A stretch of 32,782 nt of DNA from an uncultured bacterium (GCA_947305505.1 CAMZDX010000010.1:1-32782); one strand, 5' to 3'; positions 8,398 to 18,068 are shown, counted from the stretch's first letter. Translations and numbers: made by a program. The notes: generated by a model not told the origin, from the letters alone.

Positions 8398-10317
8398 GTG
8401 GTTTTAGAGTTGGCGGACATGCCGGAAAAAATGAAAATTTTAGGATTTTTAAAAAAATTTCTTCCCCGTTTTGACCTTTTTCAGATAATTTCGGTCGTTT
8501 CTTTCACTGTGCTCAACATTATATTTCTCGTCATTGCTTCAGAAAAAAACGGTTTTTCGTTTAGTGAACCCGATGTTCTTTTCCACTTTTTTATAAAAAT
8601 TCTTTTTGATGCCGCATTCTTGCTTTTCTCAATACTGATTTTGAAAGCCGTTTTCAGGACAGCCGTTTTTTCTGCTGTTTTCATAACGGCAAACGCAACT
8701 TTGGCAATATCGAACATTCTGCTTTACTATTTCGGCAACACCCTTGTAGAACGCACCCATTTTGCGCTGATAACACCTTACAGCGTGACATCTTTCGTGC
8801 CGTGGTACGGATTCGCAGCGATTTTTGCCTTCCTTTTCGTGATTCTTGCCGTTTCGTTTGTCTTTATAAGAAAGATTCCTTTCCAGAACATTTTCAAACA
8901 GGCTGCGTTTTGGCTTATAGTTTGTATGTTGCTGAATTTATTAAATATTTCAAACATCGTGGATCACGACAAGGAAAAAAGATACGGCAGGGTATTGAGC
9001 GGTTTCAGAAACGCTCAGATATACTACGTGAGCCAAAATCAGTGGATAAATTTCCTATCAAAAGTAATTTTTCCCTCTTTGGGCGATCAATTCAAAATGT
9101 TTTATCCGAAAACTGAAAATTTCGTTAACGACTACCACCTTTTTTCCGAAAAATTTGCCGTTTCAAACGATTCGGATCAATACAGCAACGCTTTAAAAAA
9201 ATCCTTGCCGAATTTTTCAAACGGCGAGCCGGAACCTTTAAACCTCAAGGAATATTCAAGAGTTCTCTATATTTTCACAGAATCTCTTTCACTTGATGTC
9301 CTGCCTTGCTACAACAATGAAATCAAAGGTTCATACGCAGAGCGTTTTTTCTGCCGTAAAGATATTATGGACCGGACATTCACAAATCTCACGACAGGCG
9401 GATCCCCTACTCTTCAAGGACTCACCGTAATTTTCAACTCTCATCCGAACTACAACATTCAGGAACAGACAGGACATCTCAACTCCTTTCCGAAACTGCT
9501 TGAAAGACATGGTTTCAAGTCTGTTTTCATAAGAAGCGCGTCAAAATTTTTCGCAAACGAAAACCTTGTTTTCCAGAATATGGGATTTTCCGAAATTATC
9601 GCCAGGGAAAACTTTTACGAGCAGGAAAATCTCAGAAAATATATTTACAACTGGGGTTTGGAAGACAGGATCCTTTACGAACAAGCTCTTGAATTCATTA
9701 AGAAAAACAGCGACAAAAAACTTTTTGCCGTAATTTTGGGAACCGATACCCACCCGCCTTACGGGCAAATGCAGTACAAACATCTGAAATATCCGCCAAG
9801 CCCTAAAATAAGCAATATTAAGGATAAAAAAGTCTCTCTCTGGCTGACTTCGGTTGACAGAATGGATTTCGATATCGCGAATTTTATTGAAAATCTCGAT
9901 AAAGAAGGACTTTTCGACGAATCGACTCTTATAGTGATTTCGGCAGACCATTCCTGCCCGCTGAACAACGTTTCATCAAAAATTCCGGGGCATCCGAAAA
10001 ACAATCTGTCGCGCATTCCGGTGATTTTTCTTTCAAAGCAGCCTTTGCCTGAAGTCGATTTTGCCGCGCAATCAAGTCAAATCGATATTGCGCCATCGAT
10101 TTTTCACCTTCTCGGTATCGAAAAACCGCTCGGATGGTGGGGCGAAAGCCTTTTTTCACACGAAAGAAAGAAAAAAGCTGTCGGTTTCGACAAAAATTTT
10201 CTCTATCTGTCGGATGATTCAGGCACAAAAACTATAAATACAGAAAAACCTGCGGACGCTTCGGAAGAAGCGATCATTGAACTGTTCAGCACTGTATTTA
10301 CGGAAAAAAGACCTTAG
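8398..10317 (+). CDS. LTA synthase/sulfatase-family membrane protein (alkaline-phosphatase superfamily phosphoglycerol transferase-like)
   Basis: Multiple N-terminal TM segments, then LYIFTESLS, TNLTTGGSPTLQGL, GTDTHPPYG, STLIVISADHS, IDIAPSIFHLLGI. Start uncertain (GTG 8398, ATG 8419 or 8431). Confidence 0.85.
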   Translation: MVLELADMPEKMKILGFLKKFLPRFDLFQIISVVSFTVLNIIFLVIASEKNGFSFSEPDVLFHFFIKILFDAAFLLFSILILKAVFRTAVFSAVFITANATLAISNILLYYFGNTLVERTHFALITPYSVTSFVPWYGFAAIFAFLFVILAVSFVFIRKIPFQNIFKQAAFWLIVCMLLNLLNISNIVDHDKEKRYGRVLSGFRNAQIYYVSQNQWINFLSKVIFPSLGDQFKMFYPKTENFVNDYHLFSEKFAVSNDSDQYSNALKKSLPNFSNGEPEPLNLKEYSRVLYIFTESLSLDVLPCYNNEIKGSYAERFFCRKDIMDRTFTNLTTGGSPTLQGLTVIFNSHPNYNIQEQTGHLNSFPKLLERHGFKSVFIRSASKFFANENLVFQNMGFSEIIARENFYEQENLRKYIYNWGLEDRILYEQALEFIKKNSDKKLFAVILGTDTHPPYGQMQYKHLKYPPSPKISNIKDKKVSLWLTSVDRMDFDIANFIENLDKEGLFDESTLIVISADHSCPLNNVSSKIPGHPKNNLSRIPVIFLSKQPLPEVDFAAQSSQIDIAPSIFHLLGIEKPLGWWGESLFSHERKKKAVGFDKNFLYLSDDSGTKTINTEKPADASEEAIIELFSTVFTEKRP

Positions 10318-12182
10318 ACTACGAAAAGAACACCGTCTTCACACCAGGTGTAAAGAATATTCAGGACATCGACTTTCTTGAATTTCTTCTTGAGCTCTGC
10401 AAATGTCGCAGTTCCTTTCGAGCGGATATAATCGAAAACAGCAAACTCTTCGTTTGCGATGACTTTCGTGAAAACAGCACCGTCGATACGGTAAACAACG
10501 CCGTAAAGCTCTTCTTTGTCGACTTCGGAAGCATACTTTTTGAGGTCGATGTAGCCTGTGTCGATCAAATCTTCAATGTCGTATGAAAACTTGTCGAAAA
10601 ATGCCGAATCGTTGATGCCGAAAACCGTTGAATCGCAGATCGAATCAAGCTGGTAAGGCATTGTGACTTTATCCTCTTTTTCGACCATGAGCGAAGTCGT
10701 GTAAAAATGGTTGTGCTTCAGCAGATCGGATGCGACAGGCCACAGTTTTTTCTTCTGGAAACGGTCGAAAATGTAGGCGAAGAACTCGTGTATATAGCCG
10801 AAAAGACGTGAATACTCGATAGAATCAATGTCTTCAGCAACAATATCCGGCGCCTGTTTTCTTATCCACTTGTTCCAGCGCATGACGATCTCATGGCAAG
10901 GCATTTCGAGCCCTTTTGCGAGCATAGTGATTATCGAAACCATGCGGCCTTTGTTGTAAAGCAGGTCGATCCCGTCAGAAAGTTCTTCCGCCTTTTCCAT
11001 ATCCTTTCTGGTGAACTGCGCACTTTCGACAGCAAGATAGGGATATGAACTTTCGACGGTATAGCCGAATTCGCGCATCCGGTTGTAGATTTTAGTGCCC
11101 GGATACATCGAAAGACGAAGAACGTTTATAGAAATCGGCCAAAGGTTGAAAACGACTTCAAGGTCGTTCAGAAAATCGTCATAAGACATTCTCGGAAGGC
11201 CTGCGATCACATCGATTCCGAACATAAGCGACGGATAATTCGCCATGTATCTGATATTAGACAAAGCCTTATCGACATTGAACGATGTGAGAAGGTTTTC
11301 GTGAACTTTCTGATTTGCCGTCTGAAGTCCGATATTGAGAAAAACATTCATGTCGGCAAGAGTTTCGATATCGCTTTTCGAAAGAAGGTCGGCTCTGACC
11401 GGAATTTCAAAAATCGCATTCGGCAGATACTCGCTTATCATAGCAAGAATCTTGCTAAAATGCTGATGGCTCAAGTTTGCTATCGGACAACCGATCGTAA
11501 GCTGTGTAACACCTTTTTCGGCAAAAAACTTAAGCTCTTTTTCAAGGTAGGCGAAACTGTGATAACGCAGGTTGCCGCCGTGTGAAAAATCAACGCAGAA
11601 ATCACACTTGAAAAGGCATCCGCGCGATATTTCCCAGAAAACCGAAGTCGTCTCGCTGACCGGTATCATTCCGTTGAGATAAGGCGACGGAATTGTGTCG
11701 AGATCTGCAAGAACGCGGCTTTCGCCATAGACGAAAGAGCGGCTCTCCTTATCCTTGAAAACTATGCCTGAAGCCTTTCCGATACTTTCCCCGTTCCGTT
11801 TAAGCATAGCCATTTCATAAAGCGAAAGTTCGGGCTCGTCCTGGATTATGAAATCAAAATCCTTTTTGAGATATTCCTCAGGATTTGCGAAAGTGTCGTA
11901 ACCCCAAAGCCCTTTGACAGACTTCGTGCTCCGGCATGATTTCGCCAGTTTCATGATGTAGCCCGCATTCCAGTAAAGCACCCTGAAAACGATGATGTCG
12001 GCCTGCTGGTTTTCAATTATTCCGGCGGAAGTCGACATATCGTCGGTCATGTAGACATTGACTATTTCGGCGCTTATTTCATTCCAGGATCTCGCTTCCA
12101 CAAAGGTCTTTGCGGTAAAAACATGGTATTCCGTGTTTTTTATCACTCTTGACTTATTGACATTGACGATGGCTATCTTCAT
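10314..12182 (-). CDS. B12-binding-type radical SAM protein with long C-terminal extension
   Basis: CLFKCDFC (CxxxCxxC) cluster motif, N-terminal Rossmann/B12-like region, 'IAGLPRMSYDDFLNDL', C-terminal helix-turn-helix-like tail. Confidence 0.85.
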   Translation of the reverse strand: MKIAIVNVNKSRVIKNTEYHVFTAKTFVEARSWNEISAEIVNVYMTDDMSTSAGIIENQQADIIVFRVLYWNAGYIMKLAKSCRSTKSVKGLWGYDTFANPEEYLKKDFDFIIQDEPELSLYEMAMLKRNGESIGKASGIVFKDKESRSFVYGESRVLADLDTIPSPYLNGMIPVSETTSVFWEISRGCLFKCDFCVDFSHGGNLRYHSFAYLEKELKFFAEKGVTQLTIGCPIANLSHQHFSKILAMISEYLPNAIFEIPVRADLLSKSDIETLADMNVFLNIGLQTANQKVHENLLTSFNVDKALSNIRYMANYPSLMFGIDVIAGLPRMSYDDFLNDLEVVFNLWPISINVLRLSMYPGTKIYNRMREFGYTVESSYPYLAVESAQFTRKDMEKAEELSDGIDLLYNKGRMVSIITMLAKGLEMPCHEIVMRWNKWIRKQAPDIVAEDIDSIEYSRLFGYIHEFFAYIFDRFQKKKLWPVASDLLKHNHFYTTSLMVEKEDKVTMPYQLDSICDSTVFGINDSAFFDKFSYDIEDLIDTGYIDLKKYASEVDKEELYGVVYRIDGAVFTKVIANEEFAVFDYIRSKGTATFAELKKKFKKVDVLNILYTWCEDGVLFVV

Positions 12183-12228
12183 TTGAAAACCTCAAATGTG
12201 ATAATGAACGGATACGGGGAGCGGAAAA

Positions 12229-14148
12229 TTATTTTACAGAGCTGAGATAGCTGGAGATTGCCTTGAATTCCTTCATAGCTGCAGCGTATTCAACTTTGTC
12301 GCCTTCAGCCTTGAGAACTTCGTCAAGAATAGGAGCAAAGCCTTTGTCTTCAGTTTTGAGAAGAGCAACCGACATAGCTTCACGGACATAAGGTTCAGCG
12401 TGTTTCATAACAGGTTTAAGCTGTTCTTTGTAGTCACCGAGTTTGCCGGAGTAACCGAGCATGTAAACGGCTTTTTCTACAACTGCCGGATTCTTGTCGG
12501 AAAGTTTTGCAACGTAGCATGCGTTGTCAGTTTTGCACTCTTTCGCAGCATTGGCTCTGTCGACGAATCTCTTGAACATTTCGACTGTCTTGTTGGTCGA
12601 ATCGTAGTTTACGTCAAGTCTTGATTCGGTCTTGACTTTCTTGTCCATATCTTCAGCAGAAATTTCCTGACCTACAGGAAGTTCCTTTTTAACTTTTTCA
12701 GTCGATTTCTTTTCGACGTTAGCAACATATTTTTCGCCTTCTTCGATGATTCCTTTCGCGATGCCGATGAACTTGTCAGCCATTTCGGGATCAGAAACCA
12801 TTCTTGTAAGAGCGTCAGCAGCCCAAACGGTAGCTTCGTAGAAAATAATCTTTTCGTTCATTTCATTGTACTCGGAAACCGGTTTCTGCTTAATGACTTC
12901 TTCAAGGTACGGAAGAGCTTTCGGGTCGCCGAGGATTGCAAGAGCTTCAGCGCCTTTCATCATGATCGAAATTTCCTGGCCTCTGTCTGCAAGTTTAGCC
13001 TGAGCTTTTTCCTCTTTGGAAAGCTGACCTTTGGATTTCTTGTCGTTTGTTGTGTCTTTCGTGAACTTCTTGCTGACCATTTTGAGAAGCGTGTCTGTAG
13101 CTCTGAAGTCACCGAATTTTGCAAGTTGAACTGCAAGGTGCTCAGCGAGGAAAGGCTGTTTCTTGTCGGTTGCGAGCTGTGTTTCGAGCTCTTTGATAAC
13201 CATGTCAACTGCCTGTTTCGAACGGATGTCGGCAAGAACGATCGAAGTTTTGAGCTTTGTTGTCGTTTCGATCGAAGCGATTGTTGCCATGTATTCGTCG
13301 TCTTTCGGGCATTCGCCTTTTTTCTTAGCTTCTTCGTTGCCGATGTATTCCGGGCAGAACTGTTTTGTAGCTCTTTCCTTGTTGTCGTTCTGGATCTCGT
13401 TTACTTTCGGGTTTTCGCCGTTGTAGGCCTTGATGAGCTCTTCCTCAGCCATTTTGCCGAGTTTGATGAGCGATTTTCTTGCTTCCGGGAAAAGGCTGAA
13501 ACCCTGCTCTTCGTAGAAAAGAGCGGTTACGAGCGGACGAACCGTCGAAGGATCACGCCATTCGCCGAGAAGGCCGGCTGTGGTGTATTTCGTACCGAAA
13601 TCTTCGATTTTCGAGTCGAAAACTTTAAGGATCTCAGGAATAAGGTGCTTACTTTCGTTCGGCATCTTCGCCAAAGCTTCGATCGCAGCACGTTTTGCAA
13701 CAGATTCTGCTTTTTCACGCATTCCGGGAGCAAGGACTTCCGGAGTCTGAAGCGTGAAATACTTCGCAAGTGTCGGAACTGCAGCCGGCTGTTCAAGAAG
13801 ACCGAAAGCCATAGCGGCACTTTCAAGTGTCTTAAGGTTACGGACGTTTGTCGTAGCAAGACATTCGTCAACGATTTGGCTGATTCTCTCTACCGACTGG
13901 GTGCAGCCGATTTCACCGGCGGTAAGAACAGCCAGGCCGGCTTCGGGAGTTTTGTCGAGTTTCAGAAGTTTCGAGCAGGCTTTGTCCATATTGACGATCT
14001 CGCCTTTCATCTTTTTGAGACCCTGGATCGCGTAGTTTCTCGTGTCTTTCGAGTAAAGTTTTCCAAGATACTCGTCTTCCGGATTACAAGAAACAAGCAT
14101 CATTGCAACCGGAATCAAAACCAAAAGCATCAAACTTTTTAATTTCAT
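12229..14148 (-). CDS. HEAT-repeat-containing lipoprotein
   Basis: Signal peptide with lipobox MMLVSC; successive HEAT-like units such as DPSTVRPLVTALF, GDFRATDTLLKMV, AEALAILGDPKALPYLEEV, AEPYVREAMSVALL. Confidence 0.8.
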   Translation of the reverse strand: MKLKSLMLLVLIPVAMMLVSCNPEDEYLGKLYSKDTRNYAIQGLKKMKGEIVNMDKACSKLLKLDKTPEAGLAVLTAGEIGCTQSVERISQIVDECLATTNVRNLKTLESAAMAFGLLEQPAAVPTLAKYFTLQTPEVLAPGMREKAESVAKRAAIEALAKMPNESKHLIPEILKVFDSKIEDFGTKYTTAGLLGEWRDPSTVRPLVTALFYEEQGFSLFPEARKSLIKLGKMAEEELIKAYNGENPKVNEIQNDNKERATKQFCPEYIGNEEAKKKGECPKDDEYMATIASIETTTKLKTSIVLADIRSKQAVDMVIKELETQLATDKKQPFLAEHLAVQLAKFGDFRATDTLLKMVSKKFTKDTTNDKKSKGQLSKEEKAQAKLADRGQEISIMMKGAEALAILGDPKALPYLEEVIKQKPVSEYNEMNEKIIFYEATVWAADALTRMVSDPEMADKFIGIAKGIIEEGEKYVANVEKKSTEKVKKELPVGQEISAEDMDKKVKTESRLDVNYDSTNKTVEMFKRFVDRANAAKECKTDNACYVAKLSDKNPAVVEKAVYMLGYSGKLGDYKEQLKPVMKHAEPYVREAMSVALLKTEDKGFAPILDEVLKAEGDKVEYAAAMKEFKAISSYLSSVK

Positions 14149-14241
14149 AACAACCTCTTAAAAAATGATAGTTTAAAGCAACCAAAAACTCATCGGGGCG
14201 CACATTAGCAAAAAAAAAGTAAAATATCAAAAAATTTTGCC

Positions 14242-15528
14242 TTATTTTCCAAAGAAATACTCAATTGCCTTTGTCATGTAGTAATGATCTGCTGTTCCGG
14301 CTGTTTCTCTGATCGAGTGCATAGCCCACATCGCGTTGCCGACATCGACTGCTTTAATGCCGAGAGCGGCTGATGACATCGGACCTATCGTGCTGCCTGA
14401 CGGAACATCGGAGCGGTTTGCTATCTTCTGGCACGGAACACCTGCACCTGCGCAGAGCTGCTCGAAATATGAACTTGTCGCCGCGGTCGTCGCGTATCTG
14501 AAACTCGAGCTGAACTTGATGACCGGACCTTTGTTCATGTTCGGAGCGTAAGCCGGATCATGTTTTTCGGGGAAGTTCGGATGCTGCGTGTGAGCGCCGT
14601 CTGCACTGATAAGGAAACTCTTAGAAAAAGCGACGAATCTGTCGTCTGCGCCTTTTGAAGTGAGTGCGACGATCCTTTCCAAAATCGTTCTCGTAAAAGA
14701 TGAATCAGCTCCCATAGGAGTACGTGAGCCGATTTCCTCGTTATCGTAGAAAGCCGCAACTGTCGTTGCCTTGCCCTGTTTTGCAGCAAGGAACGCCGTC
14801 AGGATCGAGTGACACATCTGCAGATTGTCGAGTCTGCCGGAAGAAATCATCTCGTCGTCGATTCCGCAGAAAGTTCCGCCCTGAAGATCGTAGACGAAAA
14901 GGTCGGTCTGACCGATATTCTCCGGTTTTTCGCCGATTTCTTTTGCAACAAGCGTTTTAAGGACGTTTTTCGCTTCGCCATCCGAAGTAAGGATGACCTG
15001 AAGATGGTTCTGCGGATTGAACTCAAAACCTTTGTTAGCTTCGCGGTTCATGTGGATCGCAAGAGATGGAACTATCGCAACGGGTCTGTTGATGTTGACC
15101 AATTTTTCGACTTCGCCTTTTTTGGTTTTTACCATAACGCGGCCGGCGATCCCCAGATTTCTGTCAAGCCATGTATAAACAAGCGGTCCGCCGTAAATTT
15201 CTGTCGTAACGCGGATGCAGTTTGCCGACTTGTTTTCGCCGCTTTCCTTGATTTTAAGAAGCGGACTGTCGGTGTGCGCGCCGGCGATTTTAAAGCCGGT
15301 GTTTACCGGAGTATCGGTTCCGAGCCTGAAAGCGATGACCGAAGAGAGGTTTCTTCTGACGAAATAGCCTTTGCCTTTCTCCAGTTTCCAAGGTTTCGCT
15401 TCGTCGAGTTCGGTAAAGCCTTTTTTCGCCAGAGTGTCCGCAATATTCTGTGCGGCATGGAACGCTGTCGGAGATTTGTCAATAAAATCGATAAGTTCTT
15501 GACCCAATTGTTTAATTTCCTTTTTCAT
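14242..15528 (-). CDS. M18 family aminopeptidase
   Basis: IAGAHTDSPLLKIK, YGGPLVYTWLDRNLGIAGRV, YDNEEIGSRTPMGADSSF, ISADGAHTQHPNFPEKHD: M18 signatures. The longer ORF (to 15588) extends past the likely start MKKEIKQLGQEL. Confidence 0.93.
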   Translation of the reverse strand: MKKEIKQLGQELIDFIDKSPTAFHAAQNIADTLAKKGFTELDEAKPWKLEKGKGYFVRRNLSSVIAFRLGTDTPVNTGFKIAGAHTDSPLLKIKESGENKSANCIRVTTEIYGGPLVYTWLDRNLGIAGRVMVKTKKGEVEKLVNINRPVAIVPSLAIHMNREANKGFEFNPQNHLQVILTSDGEAKNVLKTLVAKEIGEKPENIGQTDLFVYDLQGGTFCGIDDEMISSGRLDNLQMCHSILTAFLAAKQGKATTVAAFYDNEEIGSRTPMGADSSFTRTILERIVALTSKGADDRFVAFSKSFLISADGAHTQHPNFPEKHDPAYAPNMNKGPVIKFSSSFRYATTAATSSYFEQLCAGAGVPCQKIANRSDVPSGSTIGPMSSAALGIKAVDVGNAMWAMHSIRETAGTADHYYMTKAIEYFFGK

Positions 15529-15571
15529 TAAAAACTCCCCTGTAATTTGTAATACACCAAAAAAACAAAAT

Positions 15572-15599
15572 ATTTTAGGGATTCGCACCTATTTTGCAA
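15572..15599 (-). promoter_or_regulatory. Candidate promoter for the M18 aminopeptidase gene
   Basis: Minus strand TTGCAA (15599-15594), 16-bp spacer, TAAAAT (15577-15572), attttg, TTTTTTT (15565-15559). Confidence 0.55.
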
Positions 15600-15627
15600 T
15601 TTTTTAGAACTGTCGTAAAAGGCTCAC

Positions 15628-15655
15628 TTGACAGAAAAAATACCTTAATTAAAAT
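15628..15655 (+). promoter_or_regulatory. Promoter of parB
   Basis: TTGACA (15628-15633), 16-bp spacer, TAAAAT (15650-15655), GC-rich discriminator. Confidence 0.7.
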
Positions 15656-15684
15656 CGTCCGGCTTGAATTTCATGGAGGGATCA

Positions 15685-16521
15685 ATGCTTCAAAGAAAAA
15701 TAAACGGAAAAGTATTGGAAGGCAGAGGAATCGACAAACTGATACCGACATCCAGCTCTGATCCTGTAACGCTTCCGATTTTGTCGATAAAACCGAACGA
15801 GGAACAACCGAGAAAACGGTTTGACGAGAAAAGACTCGCAGAACTTGCCGAATCGATAAAACAATACGGCATAATCCAGCCGATACTTGTCAAGAAAGAA
15901 GGTGATTTTTACCGCATCGTGGCAGGAGAACGCCGTTTCCGTGCAGCACAGATGGCCGGACTCAAGCAGGTTCCGGTAACGATTTTCAAAGGTGAAGAGG
16001 AGTATCAGGTCTCACTTATCGAAAATCTTCAGCGCGAAGACCTCAACCCGATAGAAATCGCCGAAGCATACGACGAACTTATGAAACGTTTCGGCTACAC
16101 GCAGGACGAGCTCAGCAAAAAAGTCGGCAAAAGCCGCAGTGAAGTAAGCAACAGCATGAGACTTCTCAACCTCTGTGAAAAAGTTAAGGATTTAGTGCGC
16201 TGCGGAGAACTCTCTACCGGACAGGTACGTCCGCTCGCAGTCCTCAAACACGACGAGCAGGAACTTCTTCTTGAAAGGATCCTGAATGAAAAACTCACCG
16301 CGCGTCAGGTCGAAAAAATCGCTGCCGCAAAACCGGCAAAGAAAAAGGCGAAAAAATCCGACACATCGGAAATATGGCAGAAAAAAGCTGCCGAAATAGC
16401 TTCAGGAACCAAGGCGAAAGTCATCATTAAGCCGAAAAAACGCGGCGTTTCCGTCACTCTGAACTTTGCTTCGGTCGAAGATTTTGAAAAATTCTCCGCC
16501 GCTCTCAAACGCAAAAAATAA
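15685..16521 (+). CDS. parB: ParB/RepB/Spo0J family partition protein
   Basis: LPILSIKPNEEQPRKRFDEKRLAELAESIKQYGIIQPILV, YRIVAGERRFRAAQMAGL, LIENLQREDLNPIEIAEAY, HTH GYTQDELSKKVGKSRSEVSNSMRLL. SD GGAGGG. Confidence 0.97.
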   Translation: MLQRKINGKVLEGRGIDKLIPTSSSDPVTLPILSIKPNEEQPRKRFDEKRLAELAESIKQYGIIQPILVKKEGDFYRIVAGERRFRAAQMAGLKQVPVTIFKGEEEYQVSLIENLQREDLNPIEIAEAYDELMKRFGYTQDELSKKVGKSRSEVSNSMRLLNLCEKVKDLVRCGELSTGQVRPLAVLKHDEQELLLERILNEKLTARQVEKIAAAKPAKKKAKKSDTSEIWQKKAAEIASGTKAKVIIKPKKRGVSVTLNFASVEDFEKFSAALKRKK

Positions 16522-17210
16522 TGTTTCCCGATACTGCGAAAAAAATTTTTTTCATTCTTCTTTTTCTCTCGTTTTTTCCTGTTTTTGCAGACAAAAAATT
16601 CAAAGTCGTAATTGATCCAGGACACGGAGGGACCAATACCGGCGCGGTTTCAGGCGACATTGCCGAAAAAGAACTCACCCTGGCGCTTGCGGCAAAAATC
16701 AGAGCATTTTTCAAAAAGCACCCCGCTCAAGGAGTCGAGATATTTTTTACCAGAATGGAAGACTCTTCGATGACTATAAAAGAGAGAGTCGAATTTATCG
16801 AACATCTACAGCCTGACTTTTTCATTTCTCTTCACTTCAACAGCCAGAAAGTCCTTACGACGAACCGCGGCTTCGAGATATACTATCCAGCCGATTTCGT
16901 GAGCAAAGACACTGCTTCGACCGCACTTTTCTACGATAAAGTGAACCGCTCTTTCAACTACGGCTCGATTTTCCGCGACCTCTATTTCAAGGCTAATCTC
17001 CACACGACCTGGAAACTGCCGCTGAACATGTTTTCGCAGAAATACAACTTCGGCTTGTTCGAAGATACGACGGTGCCGGGGCTGCTACTTGAAATCGCAT
17101 ACATCACTTCTCCCGAAGACAGAGCCTGCATCGAAAATCCGCTTTTTACAGCCGACGTCGCGTGGTTCATATACGATACGATCATAAAAATTGCCAATAA
17201 AAACCAATAG
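16521..17210 (+). CDS. N-acetylmuramoyl-L-alanine amidase (Amidase_3)
   Basis: VVIDPGHGGTNTGAVS, FFISLHFNS, LLLEIAYITSPED; N-terminal signal sequence; overlaps the parB stop (TAATG). Confidence 0.93.
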   Translation: MFPDTAKKIFFILLFLSFFPVFADKKFKVVIDPGHGGTNTGAVSGDIAEKELTLALAAKIRAFFKKHPAQGVEIFFTRMEDSSMTIKERVEFIEHLQPDFFISLHFNSQKVLTTNRGFEIYYPADFVSKDTASTALFYDKVNRSFNYGSIFRDLYFKANLHTTWKLPLNMFSQKYNFGLFEDTTVPGLLLEIAYITSPEDRACIENPLFTADVAWFIYDTIIKIANKNQ

Positions 17211-17216
17211 TTGAAA

Positions 17217-18068
17217 ATGAACATATCGAAATCGAAAGTCGGCACACTTATTGACGAAGCTGAAAAAGAACTGAAAGGAATCTCTGAAACTCCTAGACTT
17301 GATGCAGAAATTCTCCTTGCAAAAGCGCTCGACACGAACCGTTTCGGACTTTTCACAAAATATAATGAAGACACAGAAGTTAAAACGGCAGAACTTTTTT
17401 CCTCATTTCTGAAAAGAAGAATAAATTTCGAGCCCGTCGCCTACATCACGAACGAAAAGGAGTTTTTTGAAGACACTTTTTTTGTCGACAGCCGAGTTCT
17501 GATACCGCGCCCTGAAAGCGAATTTATCGTCGAAAAAGCGGCAGCTCTGCTGAAAAATCATGAAAAAGCGGAAGTTCTGGATATCTGCTGCGGAAGCGGC
17601 TGCATAGGCTTAAGCATAAAAAGGGCAAGCGGCTGCCGCCTTACTCTTTCAGACATTTCGCAAGACGCTCTCGAAGTCGCAGAAATCAATGTAAACCGAC
17701 TTTTTCCAGGATCAACGGAAATTTCTTTCGTGCAGAGCGATCTTTTCAGCGGCATTTCTGGAAAGTTCGACCTCATCACGGCAAATCCGCCATATCTTTC
17801 TGAAAGCGACATGAAAAATTTTGTCGTAAAAGAGCTTGAATTTGAGCCCCAAAACGCATTTTTCGGCGGCAAAACAGGATTCGAAATAACTGAAGAAATT
17901 TTGGAAAGCGTTCACAACTTTCTTAAATCAGGCGGATATTTCATCACGGAACTCGGTTTTGAAGGTGCAAATTTCATAAACAAAAATTATGAAAACCTTG
18001 AACTGACGGAGATCATAAAAGATTACTCAGGAATCGAGAGAGCTGCGGTTTTCAGGAAAACTCTTTAA
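17217..18068 (+). CDS. prmC: Release factor glutamine N5-methyltransferase
   Basis: VLIPRPESEFIVE, VLDICCGSGCIGLSI, DLITANPPYLSESD: PrmC/HemK signatures. A TTG at 17211 gives a slightly longer ORF. Confidence 0.93.
   Translation: MNISKSKVGTLIDEAEKELKGISETPRLDAEILLAKALDTNRFGLFTKYNEDTEVKTAELFSSFLKRRINFEPVAYITNEKEFFEDTFFVDSRVLIPRPESEFIVEKAAALLKNHEKAEVLDICCGSGCIGLSIKRASGCRLTLSDISQDALEVAEINVNRLFPGSTEISFVQSDLFSGISGKFDLITANPPYLSESDMKNFVVKELEFEPQNAFFGGKTGFEITEEILESVHNFLKSGGYFITELGFEGANFINKNYENLELTEIIKDYSGIERAAVFRKTL

Noticed and set aside
13126-14142. 338-aa plus-strand ORF antisense to the HEAT lipoprotein
   Set aside because: Codon-bias shadow ORF: F/R/C-rich composition, no SD, no domain signature; the opposite strand has a convincing lipoprotein.
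14809-15531. 240-aa plus-strand ORF antisense to the M18 aminopeptidase
   Set aside because: Shadow ORF with F/D/R-rich composition; the sense gene is unambiguous.
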